Positions 16,250-25,366 of a DNA stretch of 63,891 bases are shown here, one piece after another (the first letter of the stretch is position 1; every line of letters begins with the position of its first letter). Where the stretch lies: the NCBI GenBank assembly GCA_945869265.1, contig CAMBOI010000014.1:1-63891 (forward strand). The letters are read 5' to 3'. Origin of the DNA: an uncultured Prevotella sp. Its GTDB lineage: Bacteria > Bacteroidota > Bacteroidia > Bacteroidales > Bacteroidaceae. The notes under the pieces were generated by a model. It did no database searches and was not told where the DNA came from. It worked only from the letters and a program-made list of their open reading frames with translations. A program made the position numbers and the translations under genes.

Positions 16250-16290
16250 TCTTCAATTTTAACTTTCAACCTTAAACTTTCAACCTTCCA
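16245..16290. repeat. TTGAAA-type intergenic repeat spanning the recJ stop and recQ start
   Basis: Contains the 21-bp unit at 16264-16284 that is identical to 10187-10207, plus TTGAAGATTGAG related to 9741-9750. It supplies the recJ TGA stop and the recQ TTG start. Confidence 0.8.
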
Positions 16291-18004
16291 AGTTTGGCTT
16301 AATATCCTCAATCTGCAGTTGCACCTCACCATGCTTGTAGGCATTCTCCACGATAGTATATACGATGTCGAAGCTGCGCTTGCTCTTGATGAATCTGGCC
16401 GATGCGCTTTGTCCGAAGGCGATGCCATTGACCACATTGCTCGACATGCTGTCAACAAGTTCGAGCTTGATGTGCTCCTGATTCTTTCCCACCACCTTGC
16501 TTGTGCCGTAGTCATAGACATTGTGTGTGCAGAACAGCGGTCGGGGATTGCAAGGCCCGTGAGGGGCAAATTTCTTCAGGTCGTTGAGCAATTTCTTGGT
16601 GATGTCCTTGAAGTCGATCACTGACTCGATGTCGAGTATTGCCTGTGTCTGTTCGGGGAGGATATGCTTGTCAACATATGCCTGAAAGCGCTTTTTGAAT
16701 GCCGGTATATTCTCCGCCTTCATCGTGAGTCCTGCAGCATAGGTGTGACCGCCGAAGTTGGTGAGCAAGTCGCGGCAGCTCTTTATGGCCTCGTAGATGT
16801 CGAAGCCCGCCACTGAGCGCGCCGAACCGGTAGCCATACCGTCGCTCATGGTCATGACGATGGTAGGTCGGAAATATATCTCGGTGATGCGCGAAGCCAC
16901 GATGCCGATGACACCTTTCTTCCAGTTGGCGTCGTAGAGCACGATAGACGACTGATGTTTTTGGTTCTCGAGTTTCTCCACTATCAGATTGGCTTCCTCG
17001 GTCATCTGCTTGTCGATGTCCTTGCGTTGCTCATTATATCCGTTGATGAGCTTCGCTTGATACAGAGCCTTTTTGAAGTCTTTCTCCACAAGCAGATCCA
17101 CCGCTTCCTTGCCGTTTTGCATTCTTCCCGAGGCATTGATGCGTGGTCCAATCTTAAAGACGATGTCGCTCATGGTTAGCTCGCGTCCGGTGAGTCCGCA
17201 TGTCTCGATGATAGCTTTGAGTCCGATAGACGGATTTTGATTGAGTTGCTTCAGTCCGTGGAAAGCCAAGGTGCGGTTTTCGCCTGTCACTGGCACGATG
17301 TCCGACGCTATACTCACTGCACAGAAGTCGAGCAGCGGGATGAGTCGCGAGAACGGAATGCCGTTGTTTTTGGCGAACGCCTGCATGAACTTGAATCCCA
17401 CACCGCATCCCGACAAGTCGTGGAAGGGGTAAGTGGTGTCGTTGCGCTTGGGATTGAGTATAGCCACTGCGGGCGGCATCTCTTCGTCGGGCACATGATG
17501 GTCGCAGATGATGAAGTCGATGCCAAGACTCTTGGCATAGGCAATCTCCTCGTTGGCCTTGATGCCGCAGTCGAGTATGATCACCAGTTTCACTCCCTTT
17601 TCCTTGGCCTGGTCGATGGCCTTGCGGCTCACTCCGTATCCCTCGTCATAACGGTCGGGGATATAATAGTCGATATTAGAATAGAACTGCAGGAGGAACT
17701 TATAAACGAGTGCCACGGCTGTGCATCCATCTACGTCATAATCGCCATATACGAGGATAGGCTCCTTTCGTCCCATAGCGTCGTTGAGCCTATCGACAGC
17801 CACGTCCATGTCGTTCATGAGAAACGGGTCGATAAGTTCGCTGAGCATGGGACGAAAGAACCTCTTGGCCGCCGATTCTGTCTTTATACCTCTTTGTATA
17901 AGGAGGTCGGCCAGAATGGGGCTCATTCCGATTTTTTCCGCCAGCTCCTTGGCTGCACGGATTCTATCCTCAGTGGGCGGTGTATAGTTCCACTCAAAGT
18001 TCAT
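16280..18004 (-). CDS. recJ: Single-stranded-DNA-specific exonuclease RecJ
   Basis: 574 residues, DHH family. Metal-binding motifs are DYDVDGCTA, a conserved Asp in LDCGIK, and the DHH triad in ICDHHVP. DHHA1 residues GGHTYAAG follow around 420, then an OB-fold region. It digests single-stranded DNA 5' to 3' in recombination and mismatch repair. The stop of the upstream peptidase gene directly abuts this start (18005/18004), indicating one operon. The stop codon falls within the dispersed repeat. Confidence 0.97.
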   Translation of the reverse strand: MNFEWNYTPPTEDRIRAAKELAEKIGMSPILADLLIQRGIKTESAAKRFFRPMLSELIDPFLMNDMDVAVDRLNDAMGRKEPILVYGDYDVDGCTAVALVYKFLLQFYSNIDYYIPDRYDEGYGVSRKAIDQAKEKGVKLVIILDCGIKANEEIAYAKSLGIDFIICDHHVPDEEMPPAVAILNPKRNDTTYPFHDLSGCGVGFKFMQAFAKNNGIPFSRLIPLLDFCAVSIASDIVPVTGENRTLAFHGLKQLNQNPSIGLKAIIETCGLTGRELTMSDIVFKIGPRINASGRMQNGKEAVDLLVEKDFKKALYQAKLINGYNEQRKDIDKQMTEEANLIVEKLENQKHQSSIVLYDANWKKGVIGIVASRITEIYFRPTIVMTMSDGMATGSARSVAGFDIYEAIKSCRDLLTNFGGHTYAAGLTMKAENIPAFKKRFQAYVDKHILPEQTQAILDIESVIDFKDITKKLLNDLKKFAPHGPCNPRPLFCTHNVYDYGTSKVVGKNQEHIKLELVDSMSSNVVNGIAFGQSASARFIKSKRSFDIVYTIVENAYKHGEVQLQIEDIKPNLEG

Positions 18005-19207
18005 TTACAATCCAAGTTTCTTGCGTATTTCTGCCGGGATAGCATTCTTGTTTACCATATAATCCATGGTGTTGGCTGCGATGAACGACTTGGTCATATA
18101 CCATATGCCCTTGTAGTCGCCTGTCTCGCCCCATGAGTTCTTCACCATGTAGTATTCTTTGCCATACTGGTCTTTTGCAATACCGAAGATGAGCATGCCG
18201 TGGTCGTCGGTGAGCTCCCAATTGTCGAAGCGCTCCTGGCGCATCTCCTGTGTGGGGATAATCTCGGGAGCCTTGCATCCGAGGGAGTCGAAGAGCTCGG
18301 TCTTCTTTTGCTTCTCAAGGCGCATCCACTTGGCTGCGTCGCTGCCCTTAAGGCTCTGCATCTTCTTCACGTCGTAGTTGTATGCCACGCCCTTGCGAGT
18401 GAATCCTTCCTCGCTCACGTCACCGCCCCATGCGATGGTGTAGCCCTGTTCGAGGGCATTGTCGATAATCTGCATCATCTCGTCCATAGGCACGTTGTAA
18501 GACAGAGGGTTACGCCAGTTATCCTGAACCTCTACTGCAAAGCGTGTGTAGAATGGATGATGAGTGTAAGAGGTGATGGTGACATAGTCGTTCCAGTCAA
18601 GACCCAAACTTGCGGCGAATGACTTCGGGGTGTATTCCTTACCCTCGAATGTGAACTTCTCGGGGCACTTGCCGAGATAAGCATCGAGTATGCCCTGAAG
18701 ACCCACCTTCCACTGTGAGGAGATCTTATTTGCATCGCTCTTTGCCACGGCATCAACATAAGGTGACATCACACCGAAGAACTCATTGAAATTGTTGAGA
18801 GAGTCGCCATAGAGTGAACCGGGGAAAGGCATTGCATCCTCGGGGCAGATACCATAGTTCTGGATGCAGTAGAGAGGATCGTAGCACGAACCGCCCTCGG
18901 CAAACTGGCAGTCGCCGTGGAGGCGTACCACCTGAATGGCCCTGTCCATATAGGTCTTGTTGCACACAAACATCTCGCAGAGGTTATACTCCTTACCGGT
19001 CTTCTTGAGTATCTCGCTCTCGAAGTAGGAGAGAGTGGAGTAGTTCCAGCACGTGCCGCTGCGGCTCTGGTCCTTGATGCTCGAGATCTTGTTTTCCAAT
19101 ACTGTTGTGAACACCGGTTTGTTCTTGTTGACAGCTTCCTTCTTCTTGGCTGCCATTGCACCGCCGCTGATTAAGACGGCGAGCGAGAGAATAATTAATT
19201 TCTTCAT
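18005..19207 (-). CDS. Exported C1-family cysteine peptidase (aminopeptidase C / bleomycin-hydrolase type)
   Basis: 400 residues with a signal peptide (MKKLIILSLAVLISGGAMA). The papain-like active site has the oxyanion Gln and Cys53 in DQSRSGTCWNYST, His in TDDHGMLIFGI and Asn in VKNSWGETG. These are typical of PepC/bleomycin hydrolase, but the secretion signal suggests it works on peptides in the periplasm, unlike cytosolic PepC. It follows the M24 peptidase gene, so the two may cooperate in peptide use. Confidence 0.88.
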   Translation of the reverse strand: MKKLIILSLAVLISGGAMAAKKKEAVNKNKPVFTTVLENKISSIKDQSRSGTCWNYSTLSYFESEILKKTGKEYNLCEMFVCNKTYMDRAIQVVRLHGDCQFAEGGSCYDPLYCIQNYGICPEDAMPFPGSLYGDSLNNFNEFFGVMSPYVDAVAKSDANKISSQWKVGLQGILDAYLGKCPEKFTFEGKEYTPKSFAASLGLDWNDYVTITSYTHHPFYTRFAVEVQDNWRNPLSYNVPMDEMMQIIDNALEQGYTIAWGGDVSEEGFTRKGVAYNYDVKKMQSLKGSDAAKWMRLEKQKKTELFDSLGCKAPEIIPTQEMRQERFDNWELTDDHGMLIFGIAKDQYGKEYYMVKNSWGETGDYKGIWYMTKSFIAANTMDYMVNKNAIPAEIRKKLGL

Positions 19208-19245
19208 TTCTTATTTACGTTTTTATTTATGTTTTGCATGATTTA

Positions 19246-20655
19246 TTAATACTCCTTGTTTTCGGCCATATACTGCTCCACCTCGTCGGGATGATAGGGG
19301 ATGCGGTTTTTGCCGAGGAATCGGCAGCCGTCGCTGGTGATGAGGAGGTCGTCCTCGATACGGATACCACCGAAGTCCTTATATGTCTCCAGAAGGTCGA
19401 AGTTGATGAACTCCTTGCAGTGCCCGCTTGCCTTCCAGTCGTCGATGAGAGCCGGAATGAAGTAGATGCCCGGTTCGTCGGTCATCACGAAGTTCTCCTG
19501 CAGGCGGCGACCCATTCTGAGGCAGTTGGTGCCAAACTGGTCGGATGGCTGTACCTCGTCGTCGAAACCAACGTATTTCTGGTCGAGAGCCTCCATGTCG
19601 TGCACGTCGAGACCCATCATGTGTCCAAGTCCGTGAGGCAGGAACATCGCATGAGCGCCGGCTCTCACAGCCTCCTCGGTGTCGCCCTTCATCAGTCCGA
19701 GTTCCTTGAGCTTGTCGGTCATCAGTCGGCACACGTTCATGTGCACGTCATACCATTTCACTCCAGGCTTAGCCACTTCGAGGGCATAGTCGTGACAAGC
19801 CTCAACGATGGAATAGATCTCGCGCTGCCTCTGGTCGAACTTGCCGCTCACGGGCATAGTGCGGGTGTTGTCCGAGCAATAGTCATCCAACTCGCAACCG
19901 GCATCGCACAGTGCAAGGCGTCCGGCCTCAAGCAGGTTCATCGACGGATTGCCGTGCATTATCTCGCCGTGCTGACTGAAGATAGTGGCGAAGCTCACCT
20001 TGGATGAATAAGAATTGGCCATACCATCGACCTGTCCGCCAATGAATTTCTCGGTCACTCCCGGGCGCACGAGTCGCATGGCCTTGGTGTGCATCTTATA
20101 TCCCACCTCGCATGCCTTCTCGATAGCCTCAATCTCCTGAGGCTCCTTGGTGGAGCGCATCTTCACCACAGCCTTGATGAGTTCGAGCGAAGCCGACTCC
20201 TTCTGCTGGTTGGGGTGAATGCCAAGAAGGTCCATAATCTGTATCATAGTGTCGTGACGATAGGGAGGCAGGAAATGTATCTTACGCTTGCTCTTGAGGG
20301 CATCCTGCACGATACCCGTAAGTCCCTTCATCGGCAGAGTGTTCTCCACTCCCACCTGTGCAGCCAAGTCGCTAACGGAGTCAACCGAACCGTACCACAC
20401 AATGTCGACCACGTCAATGTCGTCGCCCACAAGCGTCTCGCGGTTGTTGTCGATGTCGATCACGCCTACGAGTCCTTCGCGGTGCTGACCGAAATAATAT
20501 ATGAACGACGAATCCTGTCGGTGAGGATAATAGGCATTTGCTGGATAGTTCATCGGCGCCTCGTTGTTGCCGAATAAGATGATAATACCATCACTAACGA
20601 GTTTTTTCAACTCATTTCTACGATTAATATAGGTCTCTCTCCCAAACATAAGCAC
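19246..20655 (-). CDS. Xaa-Pro aminopeptidase (M24B)
   Basis: 469 residues: an N-terminal AMP_N domain (about 1-140) and a C-terminal pita-bread metallopeptidase. The metal ligands are visible in DAGCELDDYCSDNTRT, HGLGHMMGLDVHD, TDEPGIY and RIEDDLLI. It removes an N-terminal residue preceding proline from peptides. There is no signal peptide, so it is cytosolic. It is the first gene of the operon leading to recJ and recQ, with a promoter -7 box at 20687-20694. Confidence 0.93.
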   Translation of the reverse strand: MLMFGRETYINRRNELKKLVSDGIIILFGNNEAPMNYPANAYYPHRQDSSFIYYFGQHREGLVGVIDIDNNRETLVGDDIDVVDIVWYGSVDSVSDLAAQVGVENTLPMKGLTGIVQDALKSKRKIHFLPPYRHDTMIQIMDLLGIHPNQQKESASLELIKAVVKMRSTKEPQEIEAIEKACEVGYKMHTKAMRLVRPGVTEKFIGGQVDGMANSYSSKVSFATIFSQHGEIMHGNPSMNLLEAGRLALCDAGCELDDYCSDNTRTMPVSGKFDQRQREIYSIVEACHDYALEVAKPGVKWYDVHMNVCRLMTDKLKELGLMKGDTEEAVRAGAHAMFLPHGLGHMMGLDVHDMEALDQKYVGFDDEVQPSDQFGTNCLRMGRRLQENFVMTDEPGIYFIPALIDDWKASGHCKEFINFDLLETYKDFGGIRIEDDLLITSDGCRFLGKNRIPYHPDEVEQYMAENKEY

Positions 20656-20686
20656 TAAATTTTATTATTAATTTAAAAAAACCATG

Positions 20687-20694
20687 CAAAGATA
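20687..20694 (-). promoter_or_regulatory. -7 box of the M24 peptidase operon
   Basis: Minus-strand TATCTTTG followed by CATGG, 31 nt upstream of the ATG. No TTTG is seen at -33. It is back to back with the patatin-gene promoter at 20718-20725. Confidence 0.6.
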
Positions 20695-20717
20695 CGCATT
20701 TTTTTCGAAAAAAACTA

Positions 20718-20725
20718 TACCTTTG
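20718..20725 (+). promoter_or_regulatory. -7 box of the patatin-like gene promoter
   Basis: TACCTTTG followed by CAC, 55 nt before the ATG at 20781. The upstream DNA is a T-run/A-run (TTTTTTTCGAAAAAAA) rather than a TTTG. Confidence 0.6.
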
Positions 20726-20780
20726 CACAAAAAATATAACTTTATTGTGATAATTAGCAATTTATAACATTGAATTGATT

Positions 20781-21623
20781 ATGATAATACGAAAAATGGG
20801 ATTAGTGCTTGAGGGCGGAGGAATGAGAGGCGTGTTCACAAGCGGAGTGCTCGATGCATTCATGAAGTACGACTTGTATTTCAACTATGTCGTGGCGGTG
20901 TCGGCAGGTGCCTGCAATGGTTTGTCGTATATTAGCCGCCAGCCGCGTAGGGCACGGTTGTCGAATATCGACATGCTCGTGAAATATAACTATATTGGAT
21001 TGAGACATCTCGTCACACAAGGCTGCATTTTCGACCCCGAACTGCTCTACGACCGATTTCCCAACGAACTCATTCCCTATGACTACGACACGTATTTCGC
21101 CTCGCCTTCAACCTTCGAGATGGTTGTGACCAACTGTAACACTGGGCGCGCCGAATACCTGACGGAGAAGGATGGCGACCGACAAAGGCTGCTTGATATA
21201 TGTCGCGCCAGTAGCAGTTTGCCTTATGTTAGTAATGTGATTGATGTTGACGGTCAGCCTTATCTCGATGGCGGTATTGTGGACAGCATACCGGTTGGGC
21301 GCGCCATTGACATGGGATATGATCGCAACGTACTTGTGTTGACACGCAATCGTGGCTACCGCAATACATCCAAAGACCGCAAGATTCCTAAATTCATCTA
21401 CAAGAAATATCCCCGTTTGCGTGTTGCCCTTAGCAGGCGCATAGCCGAATACAACCATCAGCTTGATATGGTGGAAGAGATGGAAGACAAGGGACTCGTG
21501 GATGTAATCCGTCCCCTGCGCCCAATGGATGTGGACAGGATAGAGAAAGACGAAAAAAAACTGGAGGCCTTGTATGAGGAAGGCTTCCAATTAGGGGAGG
21601 AGTATTGTAAATTGAAAAATTGA
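20781..21623 (+). CDS. Patatin-like phospholipase
   Basis: 280 residues from the ATG at 20781 (an in-frame TTG six bases earlier is unlikely as start). The oxyanion hole is LEGGGMRGVF. The nucleophile Ser sits in VAVSAGACNG, where the usual G-x-S-x-G first Gly is replaced by Ala. The catalytic Asp is in LDGGIVDSIPV. Such bacterial proteins hydrolyse acyl esters of phospholipids; the RssA/YjjU-type intracellular subgroup is likely because no signal peptide is present. It converges on trmD. Confidence 0.92.
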   Translation: MIIRKMGLVLEGGGMRGVFTSGVLDAFMKYDLYFNYVVAVSAGACNGLSYISRQPRRARLSNIDMLVKYNYIGLRHLVTQGCIFDPELLYDRFPNELIPYDYDTYFASPSTFEMVVTNCNTGRAEYLTEKDGDRQRLLDICRASSSLPYVSNVIDVDGQPYLDGGIVDSIPVGRAIDMGYDRNVLVLTRNRGYRNTSKDRKIPKFIYKKYPRLRVALSRRIAEYNHQLDMVEEMEDKGLVDVIRPLRPMDVDRIEKDEKKLEALYEEGFQLGEEYCKLKN

Positions 21624-21800
21624 AAGATGGAAAAATTGAATATCTTTAGATATTAAAAAATCTGTGTAAATCTGTGCTAATTTGTGGACAAAAAAGACTC
21701 AAACCACAGATGGTTTTTCAGACCACAGATTATCACAGATTTGCACAGATTAAGAGCCAAGGGCTCTGATTAGAAAAATTGAAATATTTCAATTTTTCAA
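21607..21800. repeat. Repeat-rich convergent intergenic region (ATCTGTG and AATTGAAA units)
   Basis: Both flanking genes end in TTGAAAAATTGA, so patatin and trmD share the terminal residues LKN and sit in inverted copies. Between them, AATCTGTG-type units (AAATCTGTG twice near 21659-21677) pair with CACAGATT units (near 21733-21750). Next to trmD, 21774-21797 is a perfect palindrome (AAAAATTGAAAT / ATTTCAATTTTT). The arrangement could end transcription from both sides. Confidence 0.75.
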
Positions 21801-22466
21801 AAGGTCCGGCCTCAGCAATTTCGTGCGTTCCATAGCCTGATCCATTTCCCACTGCTTGATCTTGGCCTCGTTGCCACTGAGCAGGATGTCGGGCACCTTC
21901 CATCCCTTGTAGTCGGCGGGACGGGTGTAGATAGGAGCCGAGAGGAGGTCGTCCTGGAAACAATCAGACAGAGCACTCTGCTCGTCGCCAATCACTCCCG
22001 GAACAACCCTCACGATGGCATCAGCCATCACCGCAGCAGCCAACTCGCCTCCTGTCAGCACATAATCACCAATACTGATCTCGCGGGTGATGAGGTGCTC
22101 GCGTATTCTGTGGTCGATACCCTTGTAGTGCCCACATAATATAATAAGGTTGCCTTTAAGCGACAAGTCGTTTGCCACATGCTGGTTAAACTGCTCGCCG
22201 TCGGGCGATGTATATATCACCTCGTCATAATCCCTTTCGGCCTTCAGAGCAGATATGCAGCGGTCGATAGGTTCACACTGCATCACCATCCCTGCAAAAC
22301 CGCCATAGGGATAGTCATCCACGCGTCGCCACTTGTCGAGAGTGTAGTCGCGCAGGTTATGAAGATGTATCTCGGCAAGACCCTTTTTCTGTGCCCTTGC
22401 CAGTATTGACTCATTGACGAAGCCCTCAATCATTTCGGGCAAAACTGATATAATATCTATTCTCAT
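21789..22466 (-). CDS. trmD: tRNA (guanine-N1)-methyltransferase TrmD
   Basis: 225 residues from the ATG at 22466 ([13 protein letters not shown]), the usual size. SPOUT-fold knot residues are [23 protein letters not shown] and the [16 protein letters not shown] [16 protein letters not shown], all diagnostic. It methylates G37 of tRNAs decoding CNN and similar codons. The upstream extension to 22511 would include the promoter and is rejected. The promoter is only 5 nt from the ATG, so the mRNA is probably leaderless. The stop codon is inside a repeat. Confidence 0.96.
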   Translation of the reverse strand: MRIDIISVLPEMIEGFVNESILARAQKKGLAEIHLHNLRDYTLDKWRRVDDYPYGGFAGMVMQCEPIDRCISALKAERDYDEVIYTSPDGEQFNQHVANDLSLKGNLIILCGHYKGIDHRIREHLITREISIGDYVLTGGELAAAVMADAIVRVVPGVIGDEQSALSDCFQDDLLSAPIYTRPADYKGWKVPDILLSGNEAKIKQWEMDQAMERTKLLRPDLLKN

Positions 22467-22471
22467 GGGTG

Positions 22472-22479
22472 CAAAATTA
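22472..22479 (-). promoter_or_regulatory. -7 box of trmD, abutting the start codon
   Basis: Minus-strand TAATTTTG, then CACCC, then the trmD ATG. With transcription normally starting a few nucleotides after the box, the transcript would begin at or next to the start codon. The -33 region lacks a TTTG. Confidence 0.6.
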
Positions 22480-22540
22480 CTGCTTTTTATCCGAATAACG
22501 TAATTTTTCATAAAAATATTGATGATTTTTCATAAAAAGT

Positions 22541-22571
22541 TTTGCCAATTGTGATATTTTTGCTATTTTTG
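22541..22571 (+). promoter_or_regulatory. Promoter at the head of the polysaccharide locus
   Basis: TTTG at 22541-22544, a 19-nt spacer, then TATTTTTG at 22564-22571. The first glycosyltransferase ATG is 47 nt downstream. It would drive the plus-strand genes 22619-28589. Confidence 0.75.
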
Positions 22572-22618
22572 TGCCGTATATATGCAGTTTAACTGAAAAT
22601 CAGACTTAAGATTAAAGT

Positions 22619-23470
22619 ATGGCGTGGTATAGTAAATATCTCTCGATATATGAAAAGCCTTTTAGTGAGGTGCCCGACGATGTGATTATCTCCACTCGTG
22701 AGCGTTTGGCAGCGATGCAGAGCGACAATCCGCTTGTGTCGATAGTCGTCATTGCATATAACGAAGGCAAAAGACTTGCCGCCTGCCTATGGTCGCTAAG
22801 TGAGCTGCAAACATCATATCCCATAGAAATCCTTGGAGTGAACAATAATTCAAAGGATAATACAGAAGAAGTGTTTAAGGCATTGGGAGTAAGATATTTT
22901 AACGAGATGCGTCAAAGCCCCGGTTTTGCCCGTCAATGCGGTTTGGATAATTCCAAGGGGAAATACCATTTCTTTATAGATGCCGACACATTCTATCCGC
23001 CGCATTATGTTGACACTATGATGCAGACACTCGAAAAGCCTGGCGTGTCATGCGTGGGAGGTTTTTGGAGTTACTATCCCGATGAGAACCATTCCGCCTT
23101 TGGCCTATGGATATTCGAGTTCATACGCGACACCTTCTTATATATTCAGCATTTCAAGCGTCCGGAGCTCTGCATCCGCGGTATGACCTTCGCCTTCAAT
23201 GCCGACTATGCCCGCAAGGAAAAAATCCGCACCGACATCCGTCGCGGAGAAGATGGGTCGCTTGCTCTCTCATTAAAAAAATACGGCCGCATAGCCTTTG
23301 TGCACAAACGCAAGGCACGCCCAGTCACCGGTTATGGCACTCTCGGCAATGGCAATATATTCAGCAGCCTCATCTATCGTGCTCGTGTTCAGCTTAAAGG
23401 TATCAGTCGCATCTTCTTCAAAAAGGAGAAATACGAGGATTCGGAAGATAATCTTATAAAACAGAAATAA
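22619..23470 (+). CDS. Glycosyltransferase family 2
   Basis: 283 residues with a GT-A fold: VSIVVIAYNEGKRL near 40, NNNSKDNT, and the metal-binding FIDADTFYP. No membrane span is evident. It would add a sugar from a nucleotide donor to a lipid-linked glycan at the cytoplasmic face. It is the first gene of a six-gene glycosyltransferase run with gaps of 4-42 bp. Donor and acceptor cannot be told from sequence. Confidence 0.9.
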   Translation: MAWYSKYLSIYEKPFSEVPDDVIISTRERLAAMQSDNPLVSIVVIAYNEGKRLAACLWSLSELQTSYPIEILGVNNNSKDNTEEVFKALGVRYFNEMRQSPGFARQCGLDNSKGKYHFFIDADTFYPPHYVDTMMQTLEKPGVSCVGGFWSYYPDENHSAFGLWIFEFIRDTFLYIQHFKRPELCIRGMTFAFNADYARKEKIRTDIRRGEDGSLALSLKKYGRIAFVHKRKARPVTGYGTLGNGNIFSSLIYRARVQLKGISRIFFKKEKYEDSEDNLIKQK

Positions 23471-23474
23471 CAAT

Positions 23475-24410
23475 ATGATTCACATTGCATGCTGTTCAAA
23501 CGAGAAATTGGCACCAATGTTTGGTGTTGTCGTGACATCCATCGGAATCAACGTCACTTCCGATGGTGTTATGATGTATTTATTGCATAATGGTCTGAAA
23601 GACAGTACTGTCAAGAGATTACAAAAGATTGCCGACAGATACAATGTGAGATTGAAGTTTTTGGAAATTGACTTGGAAATACTGAAAGACTGTCCTACAA
23701 ATACAAAACTTCATTATGCCAATGTCATGACTTATGCTCGATTTCTTCTGCCCTCAATGTTACCCAATTTGGACAAGGTGATATACCTTGACTGCGACCT
23801 TGTAGTATGCAAGGATTTGAAATCGTTGTGGGAAACAAATGTCAACGACATAGCGGTGGCAATGGCGCCCGACTTATGGTATCAAGATAAAGGAACATTG
23901 AGCAGATTAGGTATTAACAATGGAAAATATCTTAATGCAGGAGTGATTGTAATGAATCTGGATTATTGGAGGGAGAATGACATCAGAAATAAACTCTTAA
24001 GTTTTATTGCGGAAAAGGGAAGCAAGTTGACTTATCTGGATCAAGATGCCCTGAATGCAGTCCTTCAAGATGAGCGTAGGCAATTGCCTGTCAAGTATAA
24101 TGTCACACCATATTATTTCCACAGGAATCTTGATAACTATCCAGAAGAAATGCACGAGGAGATACGAGAAGCCAGAATCAATCCTGTGGTTTTCCATTAC
24201 TTAGGTCCTACAAAACCGTGGTCATTGGGATGCTATCTTCCAGGCAAAGAACTCTTTATTAAATACCAAAAAGCATCTGGGTGGCGGCATTTCACAATAC
24301 AGAAACATGCCTTGAAAAGAATTGTTTATTCTCTGTTTCCCATAGTGAAGAAAAAGGGTTGGGAAGATAAAACATATATTGAGGGATGGAATAATTTTTA
24401 TTCAATATAA
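23475..24410 (+). CDS. Glycosyltransferase family 8 (LgtC-like), copy 1
   Basis: 311 residues. GT8 features: MIHIACCSNEKLAPMFGVVVTSI at the start, DXD in YLDCDLVVCKDL, NAGVIVMNLDYW, DQDALN, and the C-terminal HYLGPTKPW. Retaining enzymes of this type transfer galactose or glucose to LPS-core or glycan acceptors. The next gene is a close paralogue; their 5' and 3' ends are nearly identical in DNA, indicating recent tandem duplication. Confidence 0.93.
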   Translation: MIHIACCSNEKLAPMFGVVVTSIGINVTSDGVMMYLLHNGLKDSTVKRLQKIADRYNVRLKFLEIDLEILKDCPTNTKLHYANVMTYARFLLPSMLPNLDKVIYLDCDLVVCKDLKSLWETNVNDIAVAMAPDLWYQDKGTLSRLGINNGKYLNAGVIVMNLDYWRENDIRNKLLSFIAEKGSKLTYLDQDALNAVLQDERRQLPVKYNVTPYYFHRNLDNYPEEMHEEIREARINPVVFHYLGPTKPWSLGCYLPGKELFIKYQKASGWRHFTIQKHALKRIVYSLFPIVKKKGWEDKTYIEGWNNFYSI

Positions 24411-24422
24411 CAATTATAAAGT

Positions 24423-25352
24423 ATGATACACATTGCATGCTGTTCAAACGAGAAATTGGCCCCCATGTTTGGGGTTGTCGTGACATCCATCGGAATCAAC
24501 GTTACTTCCGATGATGTGATGGTGTGTTTATTGCATAATGGATTGAAAAGCAGCACTATAAAGAGATTACAAACGATTGCCGACAGATATAAAGTTGTAT
24601 TGAAGTTTTTGGAAATTGACTTGGGAATACTGAAAGATTGTCCTACAAATGATAAGATTCATTATGGCAATATTATGATGTACGCCCGTATCCTTCTGCC
24701 CTCAATGTTACCCAATTTGGATAAGGTGATATACCTCGACTGCGACCTTGTAGTTTGCAAGGATTTGAAATCTTTGTGGGAAACAGATGTAAATAACGTG
24801 GCTGTGGCAATGGCGCCTGATTTGTGGTATCAAGATAAAGAAACATTGGGTAGGTTAGGAATTAGCAATAATTATCTCAATTCAGGAGTCATTGTAATGA
24901 ATCTTGATTACTGGAGGAAACATGACGTTCAGAATAGATTGTTGGAGTATATTATTGACAAAGGAAACGAATTGATATACAACGACCAGGATGCCCTGAA
25001 CGTAATCCTTAACGATGAGCGCAGGCAATTGTCTGCTAGGTATAATGTCACACAATATTATTTCCACAGGAATCTTGATAACTATCCCACAGAAATGCAC
25101 GAGGAGATACGAAAAGCCAGAATCGATCCTGTGGTTTTCCATTACTTAGGTCCTACAAAACCTTGGTCATTGGGATGCTATCTTCCAGGCAAAAAACTCT
25201 TTATGAAATATCAAAAAGCATCCGGGTGGAGGCATTTCACAATACAGAAATACGTATTTAAGAGAATCATCTATACATTATTCCCACAAATGAAGAAAAA
25301 AGCTTGGGAAAACAAGACGTATATTGAGGGGTGGGAGAGTTGTTTCGAATAA
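24423..25352 (+). CDS. Glycosyltransferase family 8 (LgtC-like), copy 2
   Basis: 309 residues, paralogue of the preceding gene with the same DXD (DCD), NSGVIVMNLDYW, DQDALN and HYLGPTKPW blocks. Differences cluster in the middle (positions about 45-70 and 150-200), including loss of one residue in LGISNNYLN, whereas the ends stay nearly identical. That suggests divergence in acceptor specificity with conserved donor binding, or gene conversion at the ends. Confidence 0.93.
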   Translation: MIHIACCSNEKLAPMFGVVVTSIGINVTSDDVMVCLLHNGLKSSTIKRLQTIADRYKVVLKFLEIDLGILKDCPTNDKIHYGNIMMYARILLPSMLPNLDKVIYLDCDLVVCKDLKSLWETDVNNVAVAMAPDLWYQDKETLGRLGISNNYLNSGVIVMNLDYWRKHDVQNRLLEYIIDKGNELIYNDQDALNVILNDERRQLSARYNVTQYYFHRNLDNYPTEMHEEIRKARIDPVVFHYLGPTKPWSLGCYLPGKKLFMKYQKASGWRHFTIQKYVFKRIIYTLFPQMKKKAWENKTYIEGWESCFE

Positions 25353-25366
25353 TTATCAATAGAGTT

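Noticed and set aside
17237..18136. A 299-codon plus-strand frame across recJ
   Set aside because: Antisense shadow of a well-conserved gene; no promoter or recognisable motif.
20775..20780. TTG start six bases before the patatin-like ATG
   Set aside because: The ATG at 20781 is adequate, and the extra two residues add nothing conserved.
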